A stretch of 64,000 nucleotides of DNA, from the NCBI RefSeq assembly GCF_040611135.1, contig NZ_JBEXNL010000004.1:272523-336522 (forward strand), given 5' to 3'. Positions 24,507 through 32,891 of this stretch are shown piece after piece. The stretch comes from Tsukamurella sp040611135. Its GTDB lineage: Bacteria > Actinomycetota > Actinomycetes > Mycobacteriales > Mycobacteriaceae. Position 1 is the first letter of the stretch; each line of letters opens with the position of its first letter. The notes beneath the pieces were generated by a model. That model made no database searches. It was not told where the DNA came from and worked only from the letters and a program-made list of their open reading frames with translations. Both the position numbers and the translations under genes were made by a program.

Positions 24507-25712
24507 ATGACTCCCGACCGCGAGAACCCCGTGTACCTCGACCACGCCGCGGACACCCCCATGGTGCCCGAGGCGCTGGCGGCGATGGCGCAGGCCGCCG
24601 CGCGTCCGGGCAACGCCTCCTCGCAGCACGGCTCCGGCCGGCGCGCGCGGCGCATCCTCGAGGAGTCCCGCGAGTCGATCGCCCGCGACCTGGGCGCACG
24701 ACCGTCCGAGGTGGTCTTCACCGGTGGTGGCACCGAGGCCGTGAATCTGGCGGTCAAGGGCCTGTACTGGGCCCGTCGCGCCGAGGATCCCGCCGCCGTC
24801 ACGGTGATCGCCTCCGCGATCGAGCACCACGCGGTGTTGGACGCGGTCGAGTGGCTGGGCGAGCACGAGGGCGCGCACGTCGTGCTGCTGCCCGTCGACC
24901 ACCGCGGCCTGGTGGACCCCGCGGACCTGCGGGCCGCGCTCGACGAGGCCGCCGGCACCGTCGCCCTGGTCAGCGTGATGTGGGCGAACAACGAGGTGGG
25001 CACGCTGCAGCCGATCGCCGAGCTGGCCGCCGAGTGCGCCCGCGACGGCGTGCCGATGCATTCCGACGCCACCCAGGCGGCGGGCCACGTGCCGATCGAC
25101 TTCGACGCCAGCGGTGTGGCGGCGCTGACCAATGCGGCGCACAAGTTCGGCGGACCGCAGGGCGTCGGCGCGATGCTCATCGGCCGCAACGTCTCCCTCG
25201 TGCCGTTGGCGCACGGCGGCGGCCACGAGCGCGACCTGCGCTCCGGCACCCCGAACGTCGCCGGGGTGGCCGGCATGGCCGCGGCGCTGCGGGTGGCCGT
25301 GGCCCGGATGGACGACGAGTCGCCGCGTCGCGCCGCGCTCCGCGACCGCCTCCTGGACGGTGCCCGCCGATTCGAGGGTGCGATCGCGAACGGCGGTGCC
25401 GCGCACGGGATCCCCGCCCTGCCGGGGATCGCGCACGTCTCCTTCGCCGGCTGCGAGGGCGACTCGCTGCTCATGCTGCTCGACGCTCGCGGGATCGAAT
25501 GCGCCACGGGTTCGGCCTGCAGCGCCGGCGTCGCCCGGGTCAGCCACGTCCTCGAGGCGATGGGCTCCGACCCGGCGACCGCCCGCGGATCGCTGCGCTT
25601 CTCCTTCGGCCCCGAGACCACCGAGGCCGACGTCGACGCGGTGCTCGAGGCTCTGGGCCAGGTCGTGGACCGCGCCCGTGCCGCGGGCCTGTCCTCCGCC
25701 GGGACGCGCTGA
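24507..25712 (+). CDS. iscS: Cysteine desulfurase
   Basis: A 401-residue PLP enzyme that mobilises sulfur from cysteine as an enzyme persulfide. The PLP lysine is in NAAHKFGGPQGVGAML, the aspartate in MHSDATQAAGHVPIDF, and the active-site Cys in GIECATGSACSAGVARVSHV. Start region YLDHAADTPMVPEALAAM is standard. The stop overlaps the mnmA start in TGATG. This coupling suggests it feeds sulfur to tRNA 2-thiouridine made by MnmA, and possibly Fe-S clusters. Confidence 0.95.
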   Translation: MTPDRENPVYLDHAADTPMVPEALAAMAQAAARPGNASSQHGSGRRARRILEESRESIARDLGARPSEVVFTGGGTEAVNLAVKGLYWARRAEDPAAVTVIASAIEHHAVLDAVEWLGEHEGAHVVLLPVDHRGLVDPADLRAALDEAAGTVALVSVMWANNEVGTLQPIAELAAECARDGVPMHSDATQAAGHVPIDFDASGVAALTNAAHKFGGPQGVGAMLIGRNVSLVPLAHGGGHERDLRSGTPNVAGVAGMAAALRVAVARMDDESPRRAALRDRLLDGARRFEGAIANGGAAHGIPALPGIAHVSFAGCEGDSLLMLLDARGIECATGSACSAGVARVSHVLEAMGSDPATARGSLRFSFGPETTEADVDAVLEALGQVVDRARAAGLSSAGTR

Positions 25713-26809
25713 TGCGCGTCCTGGCCGCGATGAGCGGCGGCGTGGACTCGGCCGTCGCGGCGGCGCGGGCCGTCGAGGCGGGGCACGACGTGGTCGGCGT
25801 GCACCTCGCGCTGTCCGAGGCCCCCGGAACGCTGCGTACCGGTTCCCGCGGCTGCTGCTCCAAGGAGGACGCGGGCGACGCCCGCCGCGCCGCCGACGTG
25901 CTCGGCATCCCGTTCTACGTGTGGGACTTCGCCGATCGTTTCCGCGAGGACGTGATCGACGACTTCGTCGCCGCCTACGCCGCGGGGGAGACCCCGAACC
26001 CGTGTCTGCGCTGCAACGAGAAGATCAAGTTCTCGGCCCTCGCCGAGCGCGCCTACGCCCTCGGCTTCGACGCCGTCGCGACGGGCCACTACGCGCGGCT
26101 GGACGGCGGCGAGCTGCGCCGCGCCGTCGACGCCGACAAGGACCAGTCCTACGTGCTCGCCGTGCTGACCGCGGAGCAGCTCGCCCGCGCGATGTTCCCC
26201 GTCGGCGACACCCTCAAGCCGGCCATCCGCGAGGAGGCGGCCCGCCGGGGCCTGGCCGTCGCCGACAAGCCGGACAGCCACGACATCTGCTTCATCCCGT
26301 CCGGCGACACGCAGGCCTTCCTCGGCGCCCGGATCGGGGTCCGGCCCGGCGCCGTCGTCGATGCCGCGACCGGGGAGCGCCTCGGCGTGCACGCGGGCGT
26401 GCACGAATTCACCATCGGCCAGCGCAAGGGCCTGGGGCTCCCCGGCCCCGGACCCGACGGCGCGCCCCGGTACGTCACCGCGATCGACGCCGAATCCGGC
26501 GAGGTCCGGGTCGGTAGCGGCGCGCAGCTCGACGTCACGCGCATCGTCGCCGACGGTGCCGTCTGGACCTCCGGAACGGCGCCCGAGGGCCCCGTCGACG
26601 CGATGGTGCAGGTCCGGGCGCACGGCGGGCTCGCCCCGGTCACCGCGCGCGCCGACGGCGATCGCCTGATCCTCGACCTGCGCGAGCCGCTGCGCGGCGT
26701 GGCCCCCGGCCAGGCCGCGGTGCTGTACGCCGTCGACGCCGAGAAGGGCGACCTGGTGCTCGGCTCCGGCACGATCCGCTCGACCGCGCACGACGCGGCC
26801 CATGTCTGA
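25712..26809 (+). CDS. mnmA: tRNA-uridine 2-sulfurtransferase
   Basis: A 365-residue enzyme that thiolates U34 of tRNAs for Lys, Glu and Gln. The PP-loop ATP motif is AAMSGGVDSAVAAARAVE. The catalytic cysteines lie in ETPNPCLRCNEKIKFSAL and KPDSHDICFIPSGDTQAFL. Central GFDAVATGHYARL and the C-terminal beta-barrel domain are present. It starts at the ATG that overlaps the iscS stop and ends with an 8-base overlap into the MetE-like gene, so the three are translated together. Confidence 0.95.
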   Translation: MRVLAAMSGGVDSAVAAARAVEAGHDVVGVHLALSEAPGTLRTGSRGCCSKEDAGDARRAADVLGIPFYVWDFADRFREDVIDDFVAAYAAGETPNPCLRCNEKIKFSALAERAYALGFDAVATGHYARLDGGELRRAVDADKDQSYVLAVLTAEQLARAMFPVGDTLKPAIREEAARRGLAVADKPDSHDICFIPSGDTQAFLGARIGVRPGAVVDAATGERLGVHAGVHEFTIGQRKGLGLPGPGPDGAPRYVTAIDAESGEVRVGSGAQLDVTRIVADGAVWTSGTAPEGPVDAMVQVRAHGGLAPVTARADGDRLILDLREPLRGVAPGQAAVLYAVDAEKGDLVLGSGTIRSTAHDAAHV

Positions 26810-27809
26810 TCCCCTCGCACCGCTGGTCGGCGGCGTCACGGGGATCGGCTCGGTGCCGGGCACGGACCCGCGGGAGGCGACGGCCACCGTCGTCGGCGAG
26901 CTGGAGGTGCCCTTCCTGCCCGAGCTCCCGAACCGGGGGATCGGCGCCGACATGATCGGCCGCAGCGCCGGTCTGCTCGTCGACATCGGGTTCGACGTCT
27001 CCACCACGGGCTATCGGATCGGCGTGCCCGACGGTCGCGTCGCGCGGCTCGCCGACGACTACCTGGAGCGGGACCTCGACGCCTTCGAGGAGGCCTACGA
27101 GGTCGCTCGTCGGCGCGGCTCGGGAACGGTGAAGGCGCAGGTGGCGGGCCCGCTGACGCTGGCCGCCGGCCTCGAGCTGCCGAACGGGCACCGGGTGGCC
27201 CGCGACCGTGGGGCGATGCGCGACATCGCGGCCTCGCTCGCGGAGGGCCTGGTGCGGCACGTCGCGGATCTGCGCCGACGATGCGGTGCGGACGTCGTGC
27301 TGCAGCTGGACGAGCCGTCGATGTGGTCGGTCGTGCACGGCACCGTCCCGGCGCTGACCAAGCTCGATCCCGTGCGGGCGATCCCCGCGATCGAGGCGGC
27401 GGAGCTGCTCGCCGCGGTGGTCGACGAGGTTCACGACGCTGGTGCGCCGGTCCTCGTTCATCTGTGCGGCCCGATCGTCTGGGACGTCGTGCGCCGGGTG
27501 CCGGTCGACGGTGCGCTCGTCGACGTCACCCGCCTCGCCGCCGCCGACTACGAGGGATTCGGCGAGCTCGTCGAGTCGCGCCCGGTGATCGGCCTCGGAC
27601 TGGCCCCGACGGTGCCCGGCCGGCGCTCGGCCGCCGACCTGGCGGCGCCCGCTCTGCGCGTGTACGACGAGATCGGCCTGCCGCGCCGCGATCTGACCCG
27701 GGCGACGGTGACTCCCGTGTGCGGTTCGCCCGGTTCGCCCGGGATTCGCCCGATTCTGGACGCGTGCAAGGATATTCGGACTGTCCTCGCGGAGTCCTCG
27801 GTCGAGTAG
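26802..27809 (+). CDS. MetE C-terminal-like protein (cobalamin-independent methionine synthase fold)
   Basis: A 335-residue TIM-barrel protein related to the catalytic half of MetE. Family signatures include TGIGSVPGTDPREA at the N-terminus, QVAGPLTLAAGLELPNG, VVLQLDEPSMWSVV and possible zinc ligands in VLVHLCGPIVWDV and TVTPVCGSPGS. The N-terminal half of full MetE is absent, so it is not a typical methionine synthase; it may use a different methyl donor or a different thiol acceptor. It overlaps mnmA. The position before ligA is shared with Rv3015c of M. tuberculosis. Confidence 0.78.
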   Translation: MSDPLAPLVGGVTGIGSVPGTDPREATATVVGELEVPFLPELPNRGIGADMIGRSAGLLVDIGFDVSTTGYRIGVPDGRVARLADDYLERDLDAFEEAYEVARRRGSGTVKAQVAGPLTLAAGLELPNGHRVARDRGAMRDIAASLAEGLVRHVADLRRRCGADVVLQLDEPSMWSVVHGTVPALTKLDPVRAIPAIEAAELLAAVVDEVHDAGAPVLVHLCGPIVWDVVRRVPVDGALVDVTRLAAADYEGFGELVESRPVIGLGLAPTVPGRRSAADLAAPALRVYDEIGLPRRDLTRATVTPVCGSPGSPGIRPILDACKDIRTVLAESSVE

Positions 27810-27826
27810 GTCGCTACACTTCGGCG

Positions 27827-29155
27827 ATGTTCCCGCACACCGGACCAGTCGATGGTGCAGATACCGCCTGGCTGCTCGCCGCGTTCGCGCTCGTCCTCCT
27901 CATGACGCCGGGGCTCGCCCTGTTCTACGGCGGCATGGTGCGGAGCAAGAGCGTCCTCAACATGATGATGATGTGCCTGACCGCGATCCCGGTGGTCTGG
28001 CTGCTGTGGGTGGTCTTCGGCTACTCGATGACCTTCGGGCCGGACCGCGGCGGCGTGATCGGCGATCCGACCACCTTCGCGGGGCTGCGCGGGCTGCTGG
28101 GGGCGTTCGCTGCGGACGGCTCCGACTCCGGCGCCGTGCCGCTGGTCGGCCACGTCCCCGCGCTGCTGTTCGTCGCCTTCCAGGCCGGCTTCGCGATGGT
28201 CACCGTCGCGCTGATCGCGGGCGCCGTCGCCGACCGCATGCGCTTCGTGTCGTGGCTCGTGTTCGCGGGGCTGTGGGCGACGCTCGTCTACTTCCCCGTC
28301 GCCCACTGGGTCTTCTCGATCCCGGGCCTGACGGCCGCGCACGGCGGCTGGATCGCCGAGCACCTGAAGGCGATCGACTTCGCCGGCGGCACCGCCGTGG
28401 AGATCAACTCGGGCGCCTCGGCGCTGGTCATGGCGCTGCTGCTGGGCCGGCGCGCCGGCTGGCCCCGCGACCCGATGCGCCCGCACAACCTGCCCTTCGT
28501 CATGCTCGGCGCGGGTCTGCTGTGGTTCGGCTGGTTCGGCTTCAACGCGGGATCCACGCTCGCCGCCAACGGGTCGGCGGCGTTGATCGTCGCGAACACG
28601 CTCGGCGCCGGCGCGGTGTCGATGGTGGCCTGGTTGATCGTGGAGAAGGTCCGGCACGGCAAGCCGACCTCGTTCGGCGCGGCCTCGGGAGTCGTCGCCG
28701 GGCTGGTGGCGATCACCCCGTCGTGCTCGGCGGTGACCCCGATCGGTGCGCTCGCGGTGGGCGCCGCCGCGGGTGCGATCAGCTCGTACGCGATCGAGCT
28801 CAAGTACCGGTGGCGGTACGACGATTCGCTCGACGTGGTCGGCGTGCACCTCGTGAGCGGTGTCGTCGGCATGCTGATGATCGGCCTGGTCGGCAGCGCC
28901 GCCGCCCCGGCGGGGCGCGACGGCCTGCTCTACGGCGGCGGTCTGGACCAGCTGTGGCGCCAAGCCGTGGCGGTCATCGTCGTGCTCGGTTACGCGATGG
29001 CGGTCACGCTGGTGATCGGGCTCGCGCTCAAGGTGACCATCGGGCTGCGCGCCGACCCGCAGCACGAGGCGGACGGCCTCGACGACGGCCTGCACGCCGA
29101 GTCGGCGTACGACTTCCACGTGGTCCGCGGCGGGCGCCTCGAACCCGGACGCTGA
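27827..29155 (+). CDS. amt: Ammonium transporter
   Basis: A 442-residue, 11-helix ammonium channel. The periplasmic start is GADTAWLLAAFALVLLMTPG; family motifs include LALFYGGMVRSKSVLNMMMM, the first twin-His segment VYFPVAHWVFSIPG, the signature region LLWFGWFGFNAGS and the second His in LDVVGVHLVSGVVGML. It takes up ammonium or ammonia across the membrane. No glnB/glnK or glnD follows, which is unlike the usual amtB operon. Start 27827 lies 18 bases after the MetE-like gene. Confidence 0.93.
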   Translation: MFPHTGPVDGADTAWLLAAFALVLLMTPGLALFYGGMVRSKSVLNMMMMCLTAIPVVWLLWVVFGYSMTFGPDRGGVIGDPTTFAGLRGLLGAFAADGSDSGAVPLVGHVPALLFVAFQAGFAMVTVALIAGAVADRMRFVSWLVFAGLWATLVYFPVAHWVFSIPGLTAAHGGWIAEHLKAIDFAGGTAVEINSGASALVMALLLGRRAGWPRDPMRPHNLPFVMLGAGLLWFGWFGFNAGSTLAANGSAALIVANTLGAGAVSMVAWLIVEKVRHGKPTSFGAASGVVAGLVAITPSCSAVTPIGALAVGAAAGAISSYAIELKYRWRYDDSLDVVGVHLVSGVVGMLMIGLVGSAAAPAGRDGLLYGGGLDQLWRQAVAVIVVLGYAMAVTLVIGLALKVTIGLRADPQHEADGLDDGLHAESAYDFHVVRGGRLEPGR

Positions 29156-29218
29156 CCCCCGCGAACCCGCCCCCGTTCGCCCTCGGCGATCTCCCCTCGA
29201 CAGCCGCATGCATTCGGA

Positions 29219-29242
29219 GTAATCATGTAATCATGTAATCAG
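29219..29242. promoter_or_regulatory. 8-bp tandem repeats upstream of a small hypothetical gene
   Basis: GTAATCAT is repeated at 29219-29226 and 29227-29234, with GTAATCAG at 29235-29242. The array ends 21 bases before the start codon of the next gene and is AT-rich in a GC-rich context. It resembles an operator array for a ribbon-helix-helix or similar autoregulator. Confidence 0.5.
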
Positions 29243-29263
29243 GACCGATCGAGGAGGTCGCAC

Positions 29264-29785
29264 ATGATGGCAGGACGAGGTCCGCGCACCGAGGTGCCGG
29301 ACGCGAAGGATGCGGGGGACTGGTTCGCCGGCCGGCTCCCCGAGGACTGGTTCGACGGTGCGCCGCGGGTCACCGTCGACCGCGACGAGATCGTGGTGGT
29401 CGGAACGCTGCCCACGGACGGGGAGCAGTCCGCCGCGCAGCGCGAGGGCCGCGCCGCCCGGTTCCGCGAGGACACGCGGGATCAGCGCATGCGGATCGCC
29501 GACGAGGCGCAGGAGCGCTACCGCCGGCGGGTCTCGTGGGGCGTGACGGCGGGCGACGAGACGATCCTGTTCACGCACCAGGCGGTGCCGGTGATGTCGC
29601 GGCTGCGGCAGCCCGAGCGGCTCGTGCTCGACACGCTGGTCGACGCCGGCGTCGCCCGGTCCCGGGCCGACGCGCTGGCATGGTGCGTACGCCTCGTCGG
29701 CGAGCACACGGAGGATTGGCTCGCGCAGCTGCGGCAGGCGATGAGGGACGTCGACGATCTGCGGGAGCGGGGCCCGGGGATCTGA
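29264..29785 (+). CDS. Conserved actinobacterial protein of unknown function
   Basis: A 173-residue protein with no signal or membrane segment. It opens with DAGDWFAGRLPEDWFDGAPR and DEIVVVGTLP, then an Arg/Glu-rich helix (FREDTRDQRMRIADEAQERY), and ends with VLDTLVDAGVARSRADALAW and CVRLVGEHTEDWLAQLRQAM. The last part resembles the dimerising helices of CopG-like proteins (SRADALAWCVRLV), so it may bind DNA. The tandem GTAATCAT repeats directly upstream, plus a good GGAGG, support autoregulation. I do not recognise a named family. Confidence 0.6.
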   Translation: MMAGRGPRTEVPDAKDAGDWFAGRLPEDWFDGAPRVTVDRDEIVVVGTLPTDGEQSAAQREGRAARFREDTRDQRMRIADEAQERYRRRVSWGVTAGDETILFTHQAVPVMSRLRQPERLVLDTLVDAGVARSRADALAWCVRLVGEHTEDWLAQLRQAMRDVDDLRERGPGI

Positions 29786-29791
29786 GGCCGG

Positions 29792-30202
29792 TCAGGCGTC
29801 CGCGCCCGCGTCGAGTGCCGCGATCGCCCGCTTCGGGGCGATCAGGCGGTAGCTCGCGTCGACCAACTCGCGCACCTCGTCCCAGTCGACGGTGCCGATC
29901 GTCAGGTCGAGGCCCAGCCAGCCCGCCGAGGCCATGTAGGCGGGCAGGTAGAACCGCTCGTCCTGTTCCAGAGCCGTGCGCTCGGCGGGGTCCGCGATGA
30001 ACAGCACGCTCGTGTTCCGCTGCTCGTGCGGGCGGTGCTCGGTCTTCTTCGTGCCGCCGCCGTACATCGCGAACATCTTGCCGCAGCGGAAGGTCGGGCG
30101 GCCGTGCGCGACCTTCTCGGTCGCCTCCGGGAAGGCGAGGGCGATCGCGCGGACGCGGGCGAGGACGGGGTCGTCGTCGGCGAACATGATCGGGTGCGGC
30201 AT
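29792..30202 (-). CDS. MmcQ/YjbR family protein
   Basis: A 136-residue protein of the YjbR/CyaY-like DNA-binding fold. The family signature is ALAFPEATEKVAHGRPTFRC then GKMFAMYGGG, followed by TSVLFIADPAERTALEQDER and ASAGWLGLDLTIGTVDWDEV. Function is not established for the family. It converges with the 29264 gene (6-base gap) and is divergent from an LLM-class oxidoreductase. Confidence 0.85.
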   Translation of the reverse strand: MPHPIMFADDDPVLARVRAIALAFPEATEKVAHGRPTFRCGKMFAMYGGGTKKTEHRPHEQRNTSVLFIADPAERTALEQDERFYLPAYMASAGWLGLDLTIGTVDWDEVRELVDASYRLIAPKRAIAALDAGADA

Positions 30203-30259
30203 GCGTCCAACGTAGGCGGAATACCCACGCCCGTCGATGGAACGTGTTCTACTTTCAGG

Positions 30260-31123
30260 GTGATCACACAGGGAGTCCGGGTCGGCATCGTCCAGTTCAC
30301 GTCGGACCGTGGGGTGCCGCCGCACCTGATCGCGCCGCTCATCGAGGCGGCGGGCTTCGCGTCGTACTTCGTACCCGAGCACGGCCACATCCCCACCCGG
30401 CGCGACGCCGCGCACCCGGGTACCGGCACGGCGGAGCTGCCCGACGACCGCTACCTGCGCACGCTCGACCCGTGGACCTCGCTGGCCGCCGCGGCCGCGG
30501 TCACCGAGCGGATCGAGCTGTCGACCGCGGTGGCCCTGCCCGTGCAGTCCGACCCGATCACGCTCGCCAAGACGATCGCCACCGTCGACCACCTGGCCGG
30601 CGGACGGGTCGCCCTGGGCGTCGGATTCGGCTGGAACCTCGACGAACTCGCCGACCACGGCGTCCCCGCCGGGCGTCGCCGCACCATGCTCCGCGAGTAC
30701 CTCGAGGCGATGCGCGCCCTGTGGCGCGACGAGGAGGCCGCCTACGACGGCGACTTCGTCTCCTTCGGCCCCAGCTGGACCTGGCCCAAGCCGCCCGGTG
30801 CGCTGCCGGTCCTCGTCGGCGCCGGCGCGACCGACAAGAACTTCACCTGGATCGCCAAGAACGCCGACGGCTGGATCACCACCCCGCGCGACCGCGGGAT
30901 CACCAGTGCGGCCGCACGCCTGCAGGAGATCTGGCGCGAACACGGGCGCGCGGGCTCGCCCCGCATCGTCGCCCTCGATTCCGTGCCCGACGGTGACCGC
31001 CTCGCCCGGTGGGGGGCGGCGGGCGTCACCGATGTGCTCTTCCCCGTGGATGATTCGAGTGTCGAGGCGGCCACCGGGTACCTCGAGCGGCTGGCTACCG
31101 CAGTGGGTCCAGTCCCGCGGTGA
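30260..31123 (+). CDS. LLM-class F420-dependent oxidoreductase
   Basis: A 287-residue luciferase-like TIM barrel. Visible features: GVRVGIVQFTSDRGVPP at the N-terminus, AAAVTERIELSTAVALPVQS, DPITLAKTIATVDHLAGGRV and ALGVGFGWNLDELADHGVP, all typical of F420-dependent members. It probably reduces or oxidises a small organic substrate with coenzyme F420. It begins with GTG at 30260; TACTTT five bases upstream could be a -10 for a leaderless mRNA. Its 3' end overlaps the convergent dadA-like gene by 29 bases. Confidence 0.85.
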   Translation: MITQGVRVGIVQFTSDRGVPPHLIAPLIEAAGFASYFVPEHGHIPTRRDAAHPGTGTAELPDDRYLRTLDPWTSLAAAAAVTERIELSTAVALPVQSDPITLAKTIATVDHLAGGRVALGVGFGWNLDELADHGVPAGRRRTMLREYLEAMRALWRDEEAAYDGDFVSFGPSWTWPKPPGALPVLVGAGATDKNFTWIAKNADGWITTPRDRGITSAAARLQEIWREHGRAGSPRIVALDSVPDGDRLARWGAAGVTDVLFPVDDSSVEAATGYLERLATAVGPVPR

Positions 31124-32359
31124 GCGCGGGTGCGCGTCCCGTGGTGATCTGTTCGGCCAGAAGCTCGCCGGTGAGCGGTCCGAGCGTCAGCCCCCACATT
31201 CCGTGCCCGCCGCCGACGTAGACGCCCGGTGTGGCGGTGCCGCCGATGAGCGGCAGGCCGTCGGCCGAGAGCGGGCGTGAGCCCACCCACTGCTCGTCGA
31301 TGCCCGACCAGTCGATCCCGCGCAGCAGCGGCCGCACGGCGTCGTTGGTCACCCGGATCCGTTTGGGGTTCAGCGGCTTATCGGGGTCGGCGAACTCCAT
31401 GATCCCGGCCACCCGGATGCGCGGGCGGCCGTCGGCACCGTCGGGCCGGGGCGTGATCGCCGCACGCGCGGCGGGGAAGTAGGTCGCGCCCTGCAGCGGG
31501 GAGTCGATGGGGACCGAGCAGCTGTAGCCGCGTCCCGCGAACAGGGGGATCCGCACGCCGTGCGCCGATGCGAGGCGGGGTAGCCAGGCGCCGGAGCACA
31601 GGACCGCCGCGTCGTGAGTTCGTCGATCCCCGTGCCGATCACGCGGGCGCGGGCACCGTCGCGCCGGACCTCCGTGACGTCGACGCCGGTGCGGAGCTCT
31701 CCGCCGCCCGCGATCACCGCGTCGGCGAGCGCCTGCACGTACGCGCCGGGGTTCAGGTACCGCTGTCCGCGCAGTCGCAGCGCGAGAGCGACGTTCGCGG
31801 TGAGGTGCGGCTCGTACTCGCGCGCTGATCGGGGGTCGAGGAGGGTGATGTCGATCTGCTGGCCGGCCGCGGAGACGCGCGCCAGCTCGTCCAGGATCCC
31901 CGTGGCGTCCTGGAGGCTCGCGAAGCCCACCGTCATGTCGTGCGCGTGCAGCTCTCCGCGGACGCCGGCGGCGATCTGCCGCTCGAAGGAGTCGTAGATG
32001 TGGGCGTTGAGTGTGGCATAGGTCCGCATCGAATCGGCCCACTTGTGCGGCGTGCAGTTCAGGGCGAACGCGGCCATGAACCGCGCCACCGCCGGGTCGG
32101 TGGAGGGTGCCAGTGCCACCGGCGACGACGGTGAGAGCAGCGCCCGCGGTCCCTGCTTGAGGAGCGCCGGCTCCGGGAGGGGGATGGTGAACGCCGGGCT
32201 CAGCCAGCCGGCGTTGCCCCAGGAGGCCCCCGCGGCGGGACCGATCCGGTCCACGACGGTCACCTCCACACCCCGCTGTTGCAGGCTGAAGGCGGTGGAC
32301 AGGCCGACGACCCCGGCCCCGACGACGATGGCCTTGTGGGCCGTGCTCGAGTCACTCAT
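31095..32359 (-). pseudogene. DadA-like FAD amino-acid dehydrogenase with a frameshift
   Basis: The first part, from 32359, reads AIVVGAGVVGLSTAFSLQQR (FAD-binding) through VTEVRRDGARARVIGTGIDE. Near 31612-31620 the match jumps to another frame that continues HDAAVLCSGAWLPRLASAHG, then the conserved end PLSADGLPLIGGTATPGVYV and GGGHGMWGLTLGPLTGELLA. The two pieces together make one normal-length D-amino-acid dehydrogenase, about 420 residues. A net one-base loss (or equivalent) in the CTCACGACG stretch separates them. The rest is well conserved, so the break is recent or a sequence error. If intact it would oxidise a D-amino acid to the keto acid. Confidence 0.8.
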
Positions 32360-32462
32360 GGCACGACTATGGGGCACGCGTCGCGCGCGCGGAGGCGAAT
32401 CGGCACGAACGGGACATCGCGCCCGCGGGGTCGACGGCCCGCGGCGTGCGTAGTCTGATCCC

Positions 32463-32846
32463 ATGACCGAGTTCGGCGGGCCCGCGGTGCCGGTGCTGCG
32501 TATGTTCGACCGGGACGCGGCGGTCGAGTTCTACACGGCCTACCTGGGTTTCACGCTGGAGTGGGAGCACCGGTTCGAGCCGGACCTCCCCGCGTACGTC
32601 GCGGTTCGCCGCGGCGGCGTGGTACTGCACCTGTCGGAGCACTTCGGCGACGGCAGCCCGAACTCGGTCGTGTGGATCCCGGTCGCCGACGCCGCCGCGT
32701 TGCAGGCCGAGCTGGCGGCGCACCGTCATCCCCGGTCCCGGCCCGGCCTCGACCCCGGCGGCCCCGGCGGCCCGACGGTGACCGTCATCGACCCGTCCGG
32801 CAACGAGCTGCGCTTCGCGCAGCCTCCGCGTGAGAAGGAGCGGTGA
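32463..32846 (+). CDS. VOC-superfamily (glyoxalase/bleomycin-resistance-like) protein
   Basis: A 127-residue vicinal-oxygen-chelate fold with two beta-alpha-beta-beta-beta units. It starts PVLRMFDRDAAVEFYTAYLG and FTLEWEHRFEPDLPAYVAV, then VVLHLSEHFGDGSPNSVVWI and ends TVTVIDPSGNELRFAQP. The Asp-Pro-x-Gly-Asn-x-Leu/Phe ending and antibiotic-binding shape match bleomycin-resistance-like proteins, but function cannot be assigned. It lies between the divergent dadA-like gene and ligA, 45 bases before the latter. Confidence 0.82.
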   Translation: MTEFGGPAVPVLRMFDRDAAVEFYTAYLGFTLEWEHRFEPDLPAYVAVRRGGVVLHLSEHFGDGSPNSVVWIPVADAAALQAELAAHRHPRSRPGLDPGGPGGPTVTVIDPSGNELRFAQPPREKER

Positions 32847-32891
32847 ATCGGCGGCGCGGAGCTGTCGGTGCCCTCGACTAATCTGACTCCC

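Noticed and set aside
24473..27007. 844-codon minus-strand frame opposite iscS and mnmA
   Set aside because: Both plus-strand genes are unmistakable and the frame has no domain-like sequence.
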